Shown: one piece after another, positions 1 through 9,521 of the stretch
How positions within the stretch are numbered: position 1 is the stretch's first letter
Layout of the letters: each line of letters begins with the position of its first letter
Assembly (NCBI RefSeq): GCF_010093445.1
Contig: NZ_PDWW01000006.1
Location: 111,111 to 175,110, forward strand
Direction of reading: 5' to 3'
DNA: 64,000 nucleotides
From: Pseudoxanthomonas japonensis
Lineage (GTDB): Bacteria; Pseudomonadota; Gammaproteobacteria; Xanthomonadales; Xanthomonadaceae
Position numbers and translations under genes: made by a program
Notes under the pieces: generated by a model
Databases searched by the model: none
Told to the model about the DNA's origin: nothing
Seen by the model: only the letters and a program-made list of their open reading frames with translations

Positions 1-1423
1 ACACCACCTGGACCCAGTGGCGCTCGTCAGGCGTGCTCCACTGTTCGCCCACCTTCAGCATGGAGCCTTCATTGCCGGAGAAATCCGCTGCGGGCGTGTC
101 CGTGTCGACACTGCGGGCGATGCCGTAGTCCTCGATCCGGTGGATGATCACCGCATCGCCCGCCAGCGCGGACTCGTAGACCCCTTGCCTGCGGCGCGCC
201 TCCAGCGTGTAGACCACCGTCCTGTACGGATCGGGTTGCGTGGGCATCGCCAGCACCAGCATCTGCGTGCCGCCGGCGTCGCCCGGGCCGGCCGCGTCGA
301 GCACGATCTCGTGCGTGTCGCGATTGTCCGCGGCGACGGTGCGCTTCTGGCCGGGCGCCAGCCATCCAAGGCGATCCCGCTGGTACATGTTCAGGTACTT
401 GGGCAGCAGCCCGTAGGTGGCGTCGGTGGCGGCCCTGCGCCAGGCGTCGCTCATCAGGTCCCAGGGATTGTCGTAGGTGTCGGCATCGCCGTCGGAATTG
501 TCCGAATGCGGCAGGCCGTAGCCGTGTCCCATCTCGTGCGCAAGCGGCGCCAGGTTGTTGAACGACCACGGTGGATTCCATGTCGCACGCGTGCATGCGT
601 AGGCACCGTCCAGCGTGGCGCAGGCACCGCCACCCCATGCGCTGCCATCCAGCTCGGCGTTGAACATCAGGTTGACGCCCTGCACGCCACTGAAGTCGAC
701 CGCGGCGTCGGCCAGCGCGGTGCAATCGGCGAACAGCAGCGACAGGTCCGCGCGCGGCCGGCCGTTGACGGTCGCGACATAGGCGGACCGCGGCTTCGGC
801 AACGTGTACCAGCCATGCGCGCTGCTGCCGTCCAGGTCGATGGCCCCCTGCGAGACTTCGGACCAGTAGTGGCCCAGCTGTCCCGGCGCGTTGCCGTACT
901 GGGACTGGAAATACGCGCGCGGCTTCTGCTCGGCGCCCATGTCGGCGAACTTGCACATCAGCGTGACCCAGCGCGTGCTGCCCACCATCGGCGCCGCGGC
1001 CATCACGCGTCCGTCCTGCCCCGCCGCCAACGCGCGCTGCGGCACGCGATCCGCGGGGACGATGGCGCTGATCACCGGTTCGGCCGGGGCTGCCGACATC
1101 ACCTTGCCCGCCGACGCGATGTTCGCCCGCATGCCGTAGGACACCGCGACGCGCCGGTTCGCCAGCGCGTACAGGTCGCCGGCCGCACGCTTGGCCTGCG
1201 CCACGTCCAGCCGATGGCGGCGACCGGGGCCGGCATCCAGCCACGCTTCGAACTGCGCGGGCGGTGACGCGCCACTTTTCGTCGCATGCGGCGCATCGCC
1301 CCACCGCAGCTGGAGCACGCCCTGCACGATCTCGTCCGCACGCGCCTCCACCGCCGCCACGCAAGCGAACAGGCAAGCCGCCAGCGCGACCGCGCGTGGC
1401 GCGGCCTTCTTGTCCAAGCCCAT
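1..1423 (-). CDS. Secreted zinc metalloprotease, M6-like (paralog A, partial at window edge)
   Basis: Secreted protease whose C-terminus runs off the left edge of the window. Reading on the minus strand from ATG at 1423 gives a hydrophobic signal peptide ending near AEARA, then a long N-terminal domain. The zinc motif HEMGHGYGLPH lies at about residues 296-306 and fits the metzincin form HExxHxxGxxH. A Met-turn-like DLMSD follows about 20 residues later. A GGAG ribosome site sits 6 bases before the start. It is closely similar along its whole length to the next two genes, so the three are tandem duplicates. The family is usually annotated as M6 (immune inhibitor A-like) metalloprotease. Substrate is unknown. 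Confidence 0.85.
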   Translation of the reverse strand, partial: MGLDKKAAPRAVALAACLFACVAAVEARADEIVQGVLQLRWGDAPHATKSGASPPAQFEAWLDAGPGRRHRLDVAQAKRAAGDLYALANRRVAVSYGMRANIASAGKVMSAAPAEPVISAIVPADRVPQRALAAGQDGRVMAAAPMVGSTRWVTLMCKFADMGAEQKPRAYFQSQYGNAPGQLGHYWSEVSQGAIDLDGSSAHGWYTLPKPRSAYVATVNGRPRADLSLLFADCTALADAAVDFSGVQGVNLMFNAELDGSAWGGGACATLDGAYACTRATWNPPWSFNNLAPLAHEMGHGYGLPHSDNSDGDADTYDNPWDLMSDAWRRAATDATYGLLPKYLNMYQRDRLGWLAPGQKRTVAADNRDTHEIVLDAAGPGDAGGTQMLVLAMPTQPDPYRTVVYTLEARRRQGVYESALAGDAVIIHRIEDYGIARSVDTDTPAADFSGNEGSMLKVGEQWSTPDERHWVQVV

Positions 1424-1685
1424 GATGTGCTCCGAGTGCGCGCAGTGCCGCGCGACTACTCGGGACATCGCCAAGACGCGCCGAATGCGGCAAGCGGATC
1501 GGCATTTCCGGCGACGACATTCCGTTTCTGGAATGGAGGTCGATCTTCGCCTGCGCCGCCTTGCGCATTCCTTCGCGGCGAATACGAATGCAGTCGTGTC
1601 CGCTCAAGCACCGTGTTGTCACTCGTGAATGCGATTACATCGACACTCCACGCACGCCCACATCAATGCATCGCGGCCGCCACGG

Positions 1686-3362
1686 TCACCGTTCGAGCCA
1701 TACGCACACCGGCGCCAGCCTCAGCAACGAAGGCAGGGCGTCGCAACCGCGACGGCGCACGGAGGACTGCGGACGGGCGGCGGGTGTGGGCGCCGAGGGA
1801 CGCGGCGTGGCGGGCGACGACGAGGCCACCTGCGTCGGACGCTCGAGCACCGGTGCCGGCGAACTCATCGACCGCTGCCGGGGACCGACGCGCACCACGA
1901 ATCCCTGTGCGGTGGCGGACACCACTTCCACCCAGTGCAGTTCGTCCGGCGTGTTCCAGCGCCCCCCGACCTTCAGCATCGAGCCTTCGTTGCTCGAGAA
2001 ATTCGCCGCCGGCGTATCGCGGTCGACGCTGTACGCGATGCCGTAGTCCTCGAGCCTGTGGATGATCACCGCGTCGCCGGCCAGGTTCGCTTCGTACGTA
2101 CCGGTGCGCCGGCGCGCTTCCAGCGTGTAGATCACGGTCTTGTACGGATCGGGCTGCGCCGGCAGGGCGAGCACCACCAGCTGCGTGTTGGCCGTCTTCA
2201 GCACGCTGCCCGCATCGAGCACGAACTCCTGCGTCTCGCGGTTGTCCGCCGCCACGACGCGCTTGCGCGACGCCGGCAGCCAGCCCAGGCGCTCGCGCTG
2301 GTACATGTTCGGATGTTTCGGCAGCAGACCGTAGGTGGCATCGGTGGTCGCGTTGCGCCACGCGTCGCTCATCACGTCCCACGGGTTGTCGTAGGTATCG
2401 CTGTCGCCGTCGGAGTTGTTGGAGTGCGGCAGTCCGTAGCCGTGCCCCATCTCGTGCGCCAGCGGCGCGAGGTTGGCGAACGACCAGGGCGGGCTCCAGG
2501 TCACGCGCGTGCACGTGTAGGTGCCATCCAGCGTGGTGCAGGCGCCGCCGCCCCACGCGCTTCCGTCGAGCTCGCCGTTGAACATCAGGTTGACGCCCTG
2601 GATGCCGGCGAAGTCCACGTCGGCATCGGCCGCTGCCGCACAGTCCGAGAACAGCTCCGACAGCTGCGCCTTCTGCCTGCCGTTGACATCCGCCAGGTAG
2701 GCCGCGCGTGGCTTCGGCAACGTGTACCAGCCGTGCGCGGAACTGCCCGCCAGGTTGATCTGCCCGTAGGAGACCTCGGACCAGTAGTGGCCCAGCTGCC
2801 CCGGTGCGTTGCCGTACTGGTCCTGGAAGAAACTGCGCGGCTTCTGCTCGGTCGCGATGTCGGCGAACTTGCACATCAGCGTGACCCAGCGCGTGGCGCC
2901 GAGCACCGGCGCGGACGCCATCACGCGTCCGTCCGCTCCCATCGCGAGTGCGCGTTGCGGCAGCCGGTCCGTCGGCACGATGGCGCTGATCACCGGCAAC
3001 GCGCCCGATGCGGCCATGACCTTCGACGACGCAGCCAGGGTCGCGCGCGTGTCGTACGACACCGCAACGCGGCGGTTGGCGAGGGCATACAGGTCGCCTG
3101 CCGCGCGCTGCGCCTGCGCCACGTCCAGCGCCACGCGACGACCGGGCCCCATGTCGAGCCAGGCGTCCAGATGCGGCTGCGCCTGCGTGCGCCCGGGCTG
3201 CGCGCGCGGAGGATCCGCCCACTGCAGCTGCAATGTTCCCTGCACCACCGTTTCCGCCTTCGCATGAAGGCCTGGAAGGATGCATGCCCATACCGACATT
3301 CCAACGACGAAGAGCGCCCGAACGCTCCTGCGTCGCGTGTCGGCTGATCCGTGTCTGACCAC
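1686..3362 (-). CDS. Secreted zinc metalloprotease, M6-like (paralog B)
   Basis: Second of three tandem paralogs. The zinc-binding HEMGHGYGLPH begins near residue 303 and is followed by DNPWDVMSD, a probable Met-turn. The domain order matches the neighbours, but the C-terminus carries an extra Ser/Pro/Arg-rich tail of about 55 residues that ends in a short hydrophobic stretch. The start is uncertain. The signal peptide needs the RRRSVR basic segment, which lies upstream of the ATG at 3299, so I use GTG at 3362, which has GGGG 6 bases ahead. TTG at 3380 is the other option. The product is expected to be exported and to cut protein outside the cytoplasm. Its substrate cannot be read from sequence. 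Confidence 0.85.
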   Translation of the reverse strand: MVRHGSADTRRRSVRALFVVGMSVWACILPGLHAKAETVVQGTLQLQWADPPRAQPGRTQAQPHLDAWLDMGPGRRVALDVAQAQRAAGDLYALANRRVAVSYDTRATLAASSKVMAASGALPVISAIVPTDRLPQRALAMGADGRVMASAPVLGATRWVTLMCKFADIATEQKPRSFFQDQYGNAPGQLGHYWSEVSYGQINLAGSSAHGWYTLPKPRAAYLADVNGRQKAQLSELFSDCAAAADADVDFAGIQGVNLMFNGELDGSAWGGGACTTLDGTYTCTRVTWSPPWSFANLAPLAHEMGHGYGLPHSNNSDGDSDTYDNPWDVMSDAWRNATTDATYGLLPKHPNMYQRERLGWLPASRKRVVAADNRETQEFVLDAGSVLKTANTQLVVLALPAQPDPYKTVIYTLEARRRTGTYEANLAGDAVIIHRLEDYGIAYSVDRDTPAANFSSNEGSMLKVGGRWNTPDELHWVEVVSATAQGFVVRVGPRQRSMSSPAPVLERPTQVASSSPATPRPSAPTPAARPQSSVRRRGCDALPSLLRLAPVCVWLER

Positions 3363-3520
3363 GCGCGACCCCGTTTGCAACCGGCGGGTCGAGATGACGC
3401 CGCCATGGCCGGGGTGTCGGCAGGACGCGGACGCTCTTGAGGGCCTTCAGGCGCGAATCGCACCGGATGTTCCGAACTGCGATGCAGGTCAGGAATCGAC
3501 AGCGAACATCATCGTTTTAC

Positions 3521-3573
3521 GCCCCGACAACGCGCACTTGCACGATGTCGGGGCACGTAGGGACATCCCCTAC
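3521..3573 (-). terminator. Tandem hairpins downstream of metalloprotease paralog C
   Basis: Two inverted repeats lie just past the stop of the 3576-5201 gene. One has arms GTAGGG/CCCTAC (3557-3562 and 3568-3573). The other has 9-base arms GCCCCGACA/TGTCGGGGC (3521-3529 and 3546-3554) and, on the minus strand, is followed by GTAAAACG. They probably end transcription between the duplicated proteases. The poor T-run makes the call tentative. Confidence 0.4.
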
Positions 3574-3575
3574 AT

Positions 3576-5201
3576 TCAGCGCTCGCGGATCGCGCAGGCG
3601 ATGGCAGGCGAACGCATGCCACCAGCGACGCAGCGCGTGACCGCCGGCGTACGTTCGCGCGCACCGCCAGAGGCGGGTTGCGCAGCCGGCAATGCGAGGG
3701 AAGACGGCGCCACCGCGTCCGGTTTCAGGCGTGGCGGCAAGGGTGTGCTCATCACGCGCGCCGGCCCGACCGTCAGCACGAACCCGGTCGCCGTCTGCGC
3801 CTTGACGGTCACCAGGTGCGAGGCTTCGGGCGTCATCCAGCGCTCGCCCACCTTGAACATCGATCCTTCGTTGTTCGAACGGTTCGCGGGCGGCACGTCG
3901 GCATCGATGCTGTAGGCGGTCCCGGACCGTTCGACCTTGTGGATGATCACCGCATTGCCGGCCAGGTTGCCTTCGTACGTACCCTCGCGCTTCCGTGCCT
4001 CCAGCGTGTACACCACGGTGGCGTAGGGATCGGCCTGCGGCGACATCGAGAGCACCAGCATCTGCACGTTCGTCGAGCCCGCCAGGTGCGCGTAGTCCAG
4101 CGTGATGTCGCGCGTCGTCCTGTCGGCGAGCGCCACGATCTGCTGCCGCGGCGCATCCACCCAGCTCAGGCGGTGGCGCTGGAAGATGTTGATGTGCTTT
4201 GGACGCGTGCCGTACGTGGTGTCGCCGACCGCGTTCGACCAGCTGTCGCTCATCACGTCCCACGGGTTGTCGTAGGTATCGTCGTCGCCATCGGAATTGT
4301 CCGAGTGCGGCAGGCCGTAACCGTGTCCCATCTCGTGCGCGAGCGGGGCGAGGTTGCCGAACGACCACGGCGGGTTCCACGTAACGCGCTTGCACAGGCG
4401 CGCGCCGCGCACCGTGGCGCAGCTCTGTCCACCCCAGGCATAGCCGTCCAGGTTGCCGTTGAACATCATGTTGATGCCCACCGGCGCGGTCAGGTCGACG
4501 GTGTCCGGTGCGGCCGACGCGCAGTCGGCGAACAGCTTGTTGAGGTCTGCCTTGTCCTTGCCATCCACGGTCGTGACATACGTGGAACGCGGACTGGGCA
4601 GCGTGTACCAGCCATGCGCGGTGCTGCCCGTCAGGTTGATCTTGTTGTACGACACCTCGCGCCAGTAATGACCGAGCTGGCCGACGCCTTCGCCGTACTG
4701 GGACTGGAAGAACGCCAGGTCCTTCTGCTCGTCCGCGAGGTCGCTGAACTTGCACATCAGCGTCACCCAGCGTGTGGTGCCGCTGATCGGTGCAGCCGCC
4801 ATCACGCGGGCATTGGCGGCATGCATGGGTGCGGATTGCGTCACGCGATCGACAGGCACGATGGCCTCGATAGCCGGCATGGATGACATGACGCGTCCCG
4901 CGGGCGCGAAGGCCACGGCAACGCGGCGATTGGCCAGCACGTACAGATCGCCCGCCGCCAGCTTCGCCTGCGCGGGATCGAGGCGGATGCGGGTGCCGTC
5001 GTCCTTCAGCAGCGAGGCGTTGAACTGCGGCGCACGCCGTGGCTGTCCCTTCGCCACGGGTGGCGGATCGCCCCATTCCAGATGCAGCAACCCTTGTTCG
5101 ATGGCCTGTGCGCGCGCGTCCGTCGCCGACGACATCGCACACATGACCAGTACCGCCACCGCCCACGCGCGGCACGGCGGCGCCTTGGCATCCTTCCCCA
5201 T
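3576..5201 (-). CDS. Secreted zinc metalloprotease, M6-like (paralog C)
   Basis: Third tandem paralog and the complete 541-residue form. The N-terminus (MGKDAKAPP, then a hydrophobic run ending ATDARAQA) is a clear Sec signal peptide. HEMGHGYGLPH starts at residue 289, with DNPWDVMSD after it. The ATG at 5201 follows two GGAG elements, which supports this start. Compared with paralogs A and B the central domain is strongly conserved and the last 50 residues are unrelated, so the C-terminal tails are the variable part. The function is expected to be extracellular proteolysis. The gene stands opposite the deaminase at 5343, so the two are divergently transcribed from about 140 bases. Confidence 0.87.
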   Translation of the reverse strand: MGKDAKAPPCRAWAVAVLVMCAMSSATDARAQAIEQGLLHLEWGDPPPVAKGQPRRAPQFNASLLKDDGTRIRLDPAQAKLAAGDLYVLANRRVAVAFAPAGRVMSSMPAIEAIVPVDRVTQSAPMHAANARVMAAAPISGTTRWVTLMCKFSDLADEQKDLAFFQSQYGEGVGQLGHYWREVSYNKINLTGSTAHGWYTLPSPRSTYVTTVDGKDKADLNKLFADCASAAPDTVDLTAPVGINMMFNGNLDGYAWGGQSCATVRGARLCKRVTWNPPWSFGNLAPLAHEMGHGYGLPHSDNSDGDDDTYDNPWDVMSDSWSNAVGDTTYGTRPKHINIFQRHRLSWVDAPRQQIVALADRTTRDITLDYAHLAGSTNVQMLVLSMSPQADPYATVVYTLEARKREGTYEGNLAGNAVIIHKVERSGTAYSIDADVPPANRSNNEGSMFKVGERWMTPEASHLVTVKAQTATGFVLTVGPARVMSTPLPPRLKPDAVAPSSLALPAAQPASGGARERTPAVTRCVAGGMRSPAIACAIRER

Positions 5202-5342
5202 GATCTCCGACTCCCCAGGTTCCGGTGCGCCTTCCGCACCGCGTCCTGCGTTCTAACCGCTCGCCGGCGCATGCGCCGTGAGTGGTATCACATTCTCCAC
5301 GTGTGGGATGCTGCGCACCTGACACCACCGGCCTTTCACCGC

Positions 5343-5798
5343 ATGAGCACGTCCATCGACTACCACGCCCTCCTCCAGACCGCCATCGCCGAAGCCCGGC
5401 AGGGACTCGCGGAGGGCGGCATCCCCATCGGCGCCGCGCTCTACCACCAGGACGGGCGCCTGCTCGGCTGCGGCCACAACCGCCGCGTGCAGGAAGGCGA
5501 CCCCTCCGTGCACGGCGAGACCGACGCCTTCCGCAAGGCCGGCCGCCAGCGTCGCTACCGCGACACGATCATGGTCACCACGCTGGCGCCCTGCTGGTAC
5601 TGCAGCGGGCTGGTGCGCCAGTTCAACATCGGCACCGTGGTGGTCGGCGAATCGGTGACGTTCCAGGGCGGCATCGACTGGCTGCGCGAATCCGGCGTCG
5701 AGGTCGTCGACCTGCACGACCAGGAATGCATCGACCTGCTCGGCGGCTACATCCGCGCCAATCCCGAGGTGTGGAACGAGGATATCGGCGAGGACTGA
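5343..5798 (+). CDS. Cytosine deaminase, yeast FCY1-like
   Basis: Zinc hydrolase of the CMP/dCMP deaminase fold, 151 residues. Zinc ligands and catalytic Glu are visible as HGE (His57, Glu59) and PCWYC (Cys84, Cys87). The overall layout resembles fungal cytosine deaminase: GGIPIG near residue 25, GHNRR near 44, VVGESV, and a C-terminal end reading WNEDIGE, which in yeast closes over the pyrimidine. It should therefore deaminate cytosine to uracil for pyrimidine salvage; guanine or nucleoside substrates are less likely. The ATG at 5343 is chosen over an upstream in-frame start because homologous sequence begins there. It is monocistronic and converges on the DUF2269 gene. Confidence 0.85.
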   Translation: MSTSIDYHALLQTAIAEARQGLAEGGIPIGAALYHQDGRLLGCGHNRRVQEGDPSVHGETDAFRKAGRQRRYRDTIMVTTLAPCWYCSGLVRQFNIGTVVVGESVTFQGGIDWLRESGVEVVDLHDQECIDLLGGYIRANPEVWNEDIGED

Positions 5799-5808
5799 AC
5801 GCCGGACC

Positions 5809-6273
5809 TCAGGCGGGTTTCACCACCATCAGCCAGAAGATGGCGATGACGCTGATGAAGGCTGGCCAGCCCAACCAGAACCACCACCGCATCGCGCGGT
5901 GGTAAGCCGGCGGCAGCGGCGCGCCGGTGGTGGCCGCCTGCGCCGCGAGATCGCGCGCACGTACCTGCAGCCACAGTACCGGCAACCAGCAGACACCGAT
6001 CACGAAGAAGAGCACCAGCGCCGCCTTCACCCAGAACACGTCCAGCGGCAGGCCGAGCAGATGCGTCAGCCACAGGCCGCTGCCCAGTTGCACCACCACG
6101 GCGGGGGCGGTGAAGCAGGCATCGGCGATGACCACCGTGCGCGCCGTGGCGGCGATGACGCGTGCATCGCCGCGCAGGTGCGCCAGCCACATGAAGAAGG
6201 CGATGCCCAGGCCCGTGCCGAACAGCAGGGTCGAGGCGAGGATGTGGATCCACTTCACCCACAGGTACGTCAT
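5809..6273 (-). CDS. DUF2269 family integral membrane protein
   Basis: Predicted inner-membrane protein of 154 residues with four hydrophobic spans (around residues 3-25, 45-70, 78-100 and 130-150). It starts MTYLWVKWIHIL and ends WLMVVKPA, typical of the DUF2269 family, whose function is unknown. Its ATG overlaps the TGA of the upstream SDR-DoxX gene by one base (TGATG), which implies translational coupling and a shared job. A redox or quinone-linked membrane role is possible because of the DoxX partner, but this is inference. Confidence 0.85.
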   Translation of the reverse strand: MTYLWVKWIHILASTLLFGTGLGIAFFMWLAHLRGDARVIAATARTVVIADACFTAPAVVVQLGSGLWLTHLLGLPLDVFWVKAALVLFFVIGVCWLPVLWLQVRARDLAAQAATTGAPLPPAYHRAMRWWFWLGWPAFISVIAIFWLMVVKPA

Positions 6274-7601
6274 CAGCGTCGCTCCGTCAGGACCCACAGC
6301 ACGGCCAGGGTCGGCAGCAGCCCCAGGTTCTTCGCCAGTCCGCCCAGCGGGTCCCACCAGAGCGCCGGCACGGCGATGCCCAGCACCAGCGTATAGGCGA
6401 GCAGCAACAGCAGCATCGCGGAGACGGCGGCACGGGGGCGCCGGCCGCTGGCCAGCCACAGGCCGAGCATCAGGTCGGCCACGCCACCACCACGGGCCAG
6501 CAGCACAGGATCCATCGCATCCAGCGGCGTGCCGGACGACAGGCGCAGGATATCGGCCGCCGGGGTGAGGAAGCCGGCCAGCGCCGACAGCAGCCAGAGC
6601 GCCACCACGGACCATCTCAAGGCCGGCGCAAGGAAATACAGCTCCGCCTGCCAACGGTCCTGCACCTGGCTCGGCGCCGATGCGAGTGCATCCTCCAGCG
6701 TGCGCGGCCGAATGCCGAAATCGGCCGCCAGCCGCTCGCCCGCGTCCGGCCCCGCCGTGTTGCCGCGCCGGAGCATGCGCCACATGGTGCGTCCCACCGG
6801 ACCGCGTCCGAGCGCTTCCATGACGGTGACGGCGAGCGACACCGCGGCCTCGGGCACGGCGACGACACGCGCTCCCGGGACCCGCAGCCAGCGCCGCCAC
6901 TGCCCCTGGTAGTCGCGCAACGACAGCGGTGCGGGACCGCCCACGTCATAGATGCCGGTGACGGTGCCCGACGCCGCGCGCGCGACCAGTTCCCCGAGGT
7001 CTTCCGCCGCCAGCGGCTGCACCTGCCAGCGCCCATCGCCCGGAAGCCATTGCACGCCGGGAAATCCTGCCAGCGCACGCAGCAGCGAGGTGCCGCCATA
7101 CGAACCGCTGACCGAATACACCACCGAGGGGCGAAGCACGACGGACGACAATGCGAGGCCGCCGAGTCGCTCGTCGAAACGATGCTTGGAGGCGATGAAC
7201 GGACCGTCCTCGGGAAGGCCGAGCGCCGAGACCTGCACGAAACGGCCTACGCCGCGTGCCAAGCACGCTTGCGCGAGTGCGAAAGGCGCCTCGACATGGA
7301 TCGCCTCGAACGTCTGGCCGCCCTCTTCGCGCAGGATGCCGGCAGCATTGACGACGGCATCCACGCCATCGAGCAGCGGCAGCCAGTCTTCCAGGCGCAC
7401 CATCGCCTGCAGGTCGCAGGCGCGCTCATCGTCCGAAAGCGCGCGTCCTTTCGGTCGCACTGCGCGCAACACGTTCCAGCCATGGCGGCGAAGCGCCGCG
7501 ACCAGATAGCCACCGATGAAACCCGCGCCACCCACTACCAGCACGGTCCGACCCACGTTGTCCGGCGATGCCTGCGGGAGGGGTTCCATGCGGTCTTCCA
7601 T
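6273..7601 (-). CDS. SDR/NAD(P)-epimerase-like protein fused to DoxX-like membrane domain
   Basis: Two-part protein of about 440 residues. The first 300 form an atypical short-chain dehydrogenase with the nucleotide-binding GGAGFIGGY (about residues 24-32) and NAAG near residue 86, resembling NDUFA9-like NmrA/epimerase proteins. The last 130 residues contain four hydrophobic helices of the DoxX-like type. This fusion is known in proteobacteria and is commonly followed by DUF2269, as here. The substrate is unknown. A second ATG at 7589 has a better ribosome site (GGAAG) than the first at 7601, so the true protein may be four residues shorter. Confidence 0.85.
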   Translation of the reverse strand: MEDRMEPLPQASPDNVGRTVLVVGGAGFIGGYLVAALRRHGWNVLRAVRPKGRALSDDERACDLQAMVRLEDWLPLLDGVDAVVNAAGILREEGGQTFEAIHVEAPFALAQACLARGVGRFVQVSALGLPEDGPFIASKHRFDERLGGLALSSVVLRPSVVYSVSGSYGGTSLLRALAGFPGVQWLPGDGRWQVQPLAAEDLGELVARAASGTVTGIYDVGGPAPLSLRDYQGQWRRWLRVPGARVVAVPEAAVSLAVTVMEALGRGPVGRTMWRMLRRGNTAGPDAGERLAADFGIRPRTLEDALASAPSQVQDRWQAELYFLAPALRWSVVALWLLSALAGFLTPAADILRLSSGTPLDAMDPVLLARGGGVADLMLGLWLASGRRPRAAVSAMLLLLLAYTLVLGIAVPALWWDPLGGLAKNLGLLPTLAVLWVLTERR

Positions 7602-7628
7602 GTCCGTCGAGGAGAGAGAAACGTGGAA

Positions 7629-7967
7629 TCAGGCCTTGCGCACGAACTCCGACTTGAGCTTCATCGCGCCGATGCCGTCGATCCTGCAGTCGATGTCATG
7701 GTCGCCATCGACAAGGCGGATGTTCTTGACCTTGGTGCCGACCTTGACCACCAGCGATGAGCCCTTGACCTTCAGGTCCTTGATGACGGTGACGGTGTCG
7801 CCATCCTGCAGCAGGTTGCCGTTGGCATCCTTGATGACGCGCTCATCGTCGCTGGCCGCCGCCGCATCGGCGGACCACTCGTGTCCGCACTCCGGACAGA
7901 CCAGCTGGGCGCCGTCCTCGTAGGTGTAGGCGGAGGCGCATTGCGGGCAGGGAGGCAGCGTACTCAT
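7629..7967 (-). CDS. yjdM: Zinc-ribbon protein YjdM (PhnA family)
   Basis: Cytoplasmic protein of 112 residues. The N-terminal zinc ribbon has CPQC (Cys7, Cys10) and CPEC (Cys24, Cys27). The C-terminal PhnA domain, with [15 protein letters not shown] and the ending LKSEFVRKA, is highly typical of YjdM. The family was once called an alkylphosphonate uptake protein, but its role is not established. It lies alone between the SDR-DoxX operon and hslU, about 100 bases from hslU, with no other phosphonate genes nearby. Confidence 0.9.
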   Translation of the reverse strand: MSTLPPCPQCASAYTYEDGAQLVCPECGHEWSADAAAASDDERVIKDANGNLLQDGDTVTVIKDLKVKGSSLVVKVGTKVKNIRLVDGDHDIDCRIDGIGAMKLKSEFVRKA

Positions 7968-8063
7968 ACGGGTGAAAGCGTCTTGCGGAACGAGGTGCGA
8001 TTGTAACCGACGCCCCGCCGCGACCCGGAAACGAAGAACCCGCCTTGCGGCGGGTTCGTGGCG

Positions 8064-9452
8064 TCACAGGATGTAACGGCTCAGGTCCGGATCCTGCACC
8101 AGTTCGCCCAGGTGCGCATCGACGTAGGCGCGGTCGATGGTGATGCTCTGGCCGTCGCGATCCGGTGCTTCATAGCTCAGCGTGTCCAGCAGGCGTTCCA
8201 GCACGGTATGCAGGCGGCGGGCACCGATGTTCTCCTGGCGCTCGTTGACCAGCGCCGCGATCTCGGCGAGGCGATCCACCGCATCGTCGGTGAAGCGCAG
8301 CGACACGCCTTCCGTCTTCATCAGTTCGACATACTGCTTCGTCAGCGCGGCCTTCGGTTCGGTAAGGATGCGGATGAAGTCCTCCTTGCTCAGCGCCGAC
8401 AGTTCCACGCGGATCGGGAAGCGGCCCTGCAGCTCCGGGATCAGGTCGCTGGGCTTGGCCAGGTGGAACGCGCCCGAGGCGATGAACAGGATGTGGTCGG
8501 TCTTCACCGTGCCGTACTTGGTCGACACGTTGCTGCCCTCGACCAGCGGCAACAGGTCGCGCTGCACGCCCTCGCGGCTGACGTCGGCACCGCTCATGGT
8601 GCCGCTGCGCTTGGCGACCTTGTCGATCTCGTCGATGAAGACGATGCCGTGCTGTTCGCAGGCCTCGATGGCCGCGGCGCGGATGTCGTCCTCGTTGACC
8701 AGCTTGGCGGCTTCCTCCTCGATCAATTGCGGGCGGGCGGCCTTGATGGTCACGGTGCGCTTGTGCGTCTTCTGCCCGCCGAGGTTGGAGAACATCTGCC
8801 GCAGCTGCTGGCCCATTTCCTCCATGCCGGGCGGCGTCATGATGTCGACGCCGACGTTGGCGGCCAGTTCCAGTTCGATCTCGCGGTCGTCCAGATCGCC
8901 GTTGCGCAGCTGGCGACGCAGCTTCTGGCGGGTCTCCGACTCCTTCGGCGAGGGTTCGGCACCGATGTCGACCGTGGTGGTGTTCGCGCCGAAGCCGAAG
9001 CCGTTGCCGCCTGCGGCATCGCGTCGCGGCAGCAGCGCATCGAGGATGCGGTCCTCGGCACGTTCCTCGGCCTGCGTGCGCATGCGCGCCTTGGCCTGTT
9101 CGCGGTACATCTTCACTGCGGTGTCCGCCAGGTCGCGGACGATCTGCTCAACATCCTTGCCCACGTAGCCGACCTCGGTGAAGCGCGTGGCTTCGACCTT
9201 GACGAACGGTGCGTTGGCCAGCGTCGCCAGCCGGCGCGCGATCTCGGTCTTGCCGACGCCGGTGGGGCCGATCAGCAGGATGTTCTTGGGCATCACTTCG
9301 TTGCGCAGCCCGGCATCGAGCTGCATGCGGCGCCAGCGGTTGCGCAGCGCAATGGCGACGGCGCGCTTTGCGGAATGTTGGCCGACGATGTGGCGGTCCA
9401 GTTCCTGCACGATCTCGCGCGGCGTCATGGTGGACGAGGTGTTTTCGGTCAT
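8064..9452 (-). CDS. hslU: ATP-dependent protease HslUV, ATPase subunit HslU
   Basis: AAA+ unfoldase that forms a hexamer, unfolds substrates and feeds them into HslV in the cytoplasm. The 462-residue length is normal. It starts with [17 protein letters not shown], carries Walker A GPTGVGKT (residues 62-69) and Walker B VFIDEIDK, has the family I-domain in the middle, and ends with [14 protein letters not shown], the C-terminal tail that docks into HslV. It follows hslV after a 69-base gap that contains a REP-like hairpin and is presumably in the same heat-shock transcript. Confidence 0.98.
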   Translation of the reverse strand: MTENTSSTMTPREIVQELDRHIVGQHSAKRAVAIALRNRWRRMQLDAGLRNEVMPKNILLIGPTGVGKTEIARRLATLANAPFVKVEATRFTEVGYVGKDVEQIVRDLADTAVKMYREQAKARMRTQAEERAEDRILDALLPRRDAAGGNGFGFGANTTTVDIGAEPSPKESETRQKLRRQLRNGDLDDREIELELAANVGVDIMTPPGMEEMGQQLRQMFSNLGGQKTHKRTVTIKAARPQLIEEEAAKLVNEDDIRAAAIEACEQHGIVFIDEIDKVAKRSGTMSGADVSREGVQRDLLPLVEGSNVSTKYGTVKTDHILFIASGAFHLAKPSDLIPELQGRFPIRVELSALSKEDFIRILTEPKAALTKQYVELMKTEGVSLRFTDDAVDRLAEIAALVNERQENIGARRLHTVLERLLDTLSYEAPDRDGQSITIDRAYVDAHLGELVQDPDLSRYIL

Positions 9453-9464
9453 GGCGTGATGTTC

Positions 9465-9488
9465 TGTAGGAGGGGCTTCAGCCCCGAC
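9465..9488. repeat. REP-like palindrome between hslV and hslU
   Basis: GTAGGAGGGGCTTCAGCCCC forms a short hairpin with arms GGGGCT/AGCCCC. Elements of the form GTAGGAG-hairpin are common between genes in Xanthomonadaceae (known from the family). Its place inside an operon could affect mRNA stability between hslV and hslU. Confidence 0.6.
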
Positions 9489-9521
9489 CCTGACGGCCGG
9501 AGCGGGATGGCGGTCGGAGCC

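Noticed and set aside
69..1622. Long open frame on the minus strand over metalloprotease A
   Set aside because: It is a shadow frame of Arg/Gly-rich low-complexity translation; the HExxH-bearing frame ending off the left edge is the coding one.
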